From: Clostridium sp. UBA2485
GTDB lineage: Bacteria > Bacillota > Clostridia > Clostridiales > Clostridiaceae
Direction of reading: 5' to 3'
NCBI RefSeq assembly: GCF_002341865.1
Contig: NZ_DDOV01000074.1
Coordinates: 72,885-105,906, forward strand
Length of the DNA stretch: 33,022 nucleotides
The notes below the pieces were generated by a model. It was not told where the DNA came from, did not search any database, and saw only the letters and a list, made by a program, of their open reading frames with translations. Every line of letters begins with the position of its first letter. Position 1 is the first letter of the stretch. This document shows positions 31,951-33,022 of the stretch, piece by piece. The position numbers and the translations under genes are program-made.

Positions 31951-32925
31951 ATGAAGCCGAAAGTATTTATAGCTCAAAATATATCAAAGGAAGTGGAGAA
32001 GTATATAGAAAAGTATTGTGATTATGAAATCTGGAATTCAGATGAAAAAATACCTAGCGATATATTACTAAAATCTATAGCTGATGTAGATGGTCTCATT
32101 CAATTTGGTGCTAGAATTGATAAAGAATTATTAGATGCAGCACCTAAATTAAAAGTGGTAAGTAATGTGGCAGTAGGATATGATAATTTTGACTTAGCGG
32201 AAATGAAAAAAAGAAATATAATAGGAACAAATACACCATATGTACTAGATAATACTGTAGCAGATTTAGTTTTTGCACTTATACTTGCTACTTCTAGAAG
32301 AGTAGTAGAACTTGATAAATTTATAAGGGATGGAAAGTGGAATAAAGATATAGATAAAGAAAATTTCGGAGTAGATGTTTATAATAAGACTTTAGGAATT
32401 ATAGGAATGGGAAGAATAGGAGAAAAAATTGCGAAAAGAGGTAAGTTCGGCTTTGATATGGAGGTAATTTATTATAACAGACATAGAAACTTAGAAATGG
32501 AAGAAAAGCTAGATATAAAATATAGTACCTTTGATGAACTTTTAATAAAGTCAGACTTTATTGTTATTATGACTCCACTTAATGAAGAAACAAAAAATTT
32601 AATAGATTATAGAGAATTTAATCTTATGAAGCAATCTTCTATATTTATAAATGCTTCAAGAGGCCAAACTGTAAATGAAGATGCTTTGATAGACGCACTT
32701 GAAAAGAAAAAAATTCACGGTGCAGGATTAGATGTATTTTATAAAGAACCCATAGATAAAGATAATCCTTTATTAAAGATGAACAATGTTGTATTAGTAC
32801 CTCACATAGGCTCAGCTACTATAAAAACCCGTAATGAAATGGCAATGTTAGCAGCTAAAAATATAGTATCTGCTTTAATTGGAGAACCTGTTCCTAATAT
32901 AGTGAAAGAATTAAAGTTACTTTAA
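31951..32925 (+). CDS. D-isomer-specific 2-hydroxyacid dehydrogenase (glyoxylate/hydroxypyruvate reductase-like)
   Basis: 324 residues, complete. N-terminal substrate domain with VVSNVAVGYDNFD, then the NAD(P)-binding domain with GIIGMGRIG (149-157). Catalytic residues are Arg237 in FINASRGQTVNE, Glu266 in VFYKEP and His285 in VPHIGSAT, the family's Arg-Glu-His set. After the second glycine-rich strand the sequence is YYNRHRN (175-180) rather than an acidic residue, so NADPH may be preferred. Known relatives reduce glyoxylate, hydroxypyruvate or 2-ketogluconate. GGAGGAGA precedes the ATG. Single gene, with its own terminator. Confidence 0.94.
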   Translation: MKPKVFIAQNISKEVEKYIEKYCDYEIWNSDEKIPSDILLKSIADVDGLIQFGARIDKELLDAAPKLKVVSNVAVGYDNFDLAEMKKRNIIGTNTPYVLDNTVADLVFALILATSRRVVELDKFIRDGKWNKDIDKENFGVDVYNKTLGIIGMGRIGEKIAKRGKFGFDMEVIYYNRHRNLEMEEKLDIKYSTFDELLIKSDFIVIMTPLNEETKNLIDYREFNLMKQSSIFINASRGQTVNEDALIDALEKKKIHGAGLDVFYKEPIDKDNPLLKMNNVVLVPHIGSATIKTRNEMAMLAAKNIVSALIGEPVPNIVKELKLL

Positions 32926-32948
32926 AAATAAATTAATTTGATGTATTT

Positions 32949-32978
32949 ATAACTTACTATATGTAAGTTATTTTTAAC
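32949..32978 (+). terminator. Terminator of the dehydrogenase gene
   Basis: ATAACTTAC (32949-32957) pairs with GTAAGTTAT (32963-32971), five-base loop, followed by TTTT. Confidence 0.88.
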
Positions 32979-33022
32979 TTATAATGAGTAAAACAGAATA
33001 ATTAAAAACTATATAACTACAA

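Noticed and set aside
1..33022. CRISPR array, rRNA or tRNA genes
   Set aside because: No regularly spaced repeats and no rRNA- or tRNA-like conserved segments were seen on either strand.

Overview
The window is strongly AT-rich DNA with dense AGGAGG-type ribosome binding sites, AGA/ATA/TTA-biased codons and many intrinsic terminators. Together with the gene content (Hsp18-type chaperone, DUF1858/DUF438 proteins, ABC-F ATPase, LtaS-type synthase, anaerobic housekeeping enzymes) this points to a Clostridium sensu stricto chromosome. The genus is an inference from style and protein content; I cannot name the species. No rRNA, tRNA or CRISPR array was seen.

Layout. 1-4.5 kb: an amino-acid permease cut by the window edge (-), a second APC permease (+) and a pair of half-size permeases (+). 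4.6-6.2 kb: an unrecognised 123-aa protein and exonuclease III (both -). 6.4-7.9 kb: promoter, cobalamin riboswitch with its own terminator, a membrane-anchored DUF4430 protein and an ECF-type S component, which read as one B12-controlled uptake unit. 8.0-11.0 kb: an orphan soluble histidine kinase (-) divergent from a DUF1858 / DUF438-hemerythrin-PAS pair whose promoter carries an FNR/CRP-like palindrome. 11.0-14.5 kb: a MATE exporter behind a consensus promoter and an attenuator-like leader, then a K+/H+ antiporter with an RCK_C domain. 14.6-18.7 kb: structured leader, Hsp20, a 45-codon small ORF, more strong hairpins, an ABC-F ATPase and a patatin-like lipase. 18.8-22.3 kb: Sir2 deacylase (-), ung, a 51-aa basic protein and cobT. 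22.4-26.9 kb: an LtaS-type enzyme, then an accessory patch: an unexplained GC-richer block, an anchored hypothetical protein, a C-terminal fragment on the minus strand, remnants of Tn554-type transposition genes and a membrane protein that stops just before the expected CPBP catalytic motif. 27-33 kb: polysaccharide deacetylase, YhfC-family membrane protein, DUF4097 protein, isochorismatase-fold hydrolase, metallophosphoesterase and a D-2-hydroxyacid dehydrogenase.

Most genes are single transcription units with their own terminators. The coherent themes are RNA-level control (cobalamin riboswitch, MATE attenuator, hairpin leaders before hsp20 and the ABC-F gene), envelope functions (LtaS, deacetylase, DUF4097, CPBP/YhfC) and cobalamin handling (riboswitch unit plus cobT). 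Several apparent ORF starts overlap their own ribosome binding sites or terminators; I moved those starts downstream and say so in each entry.
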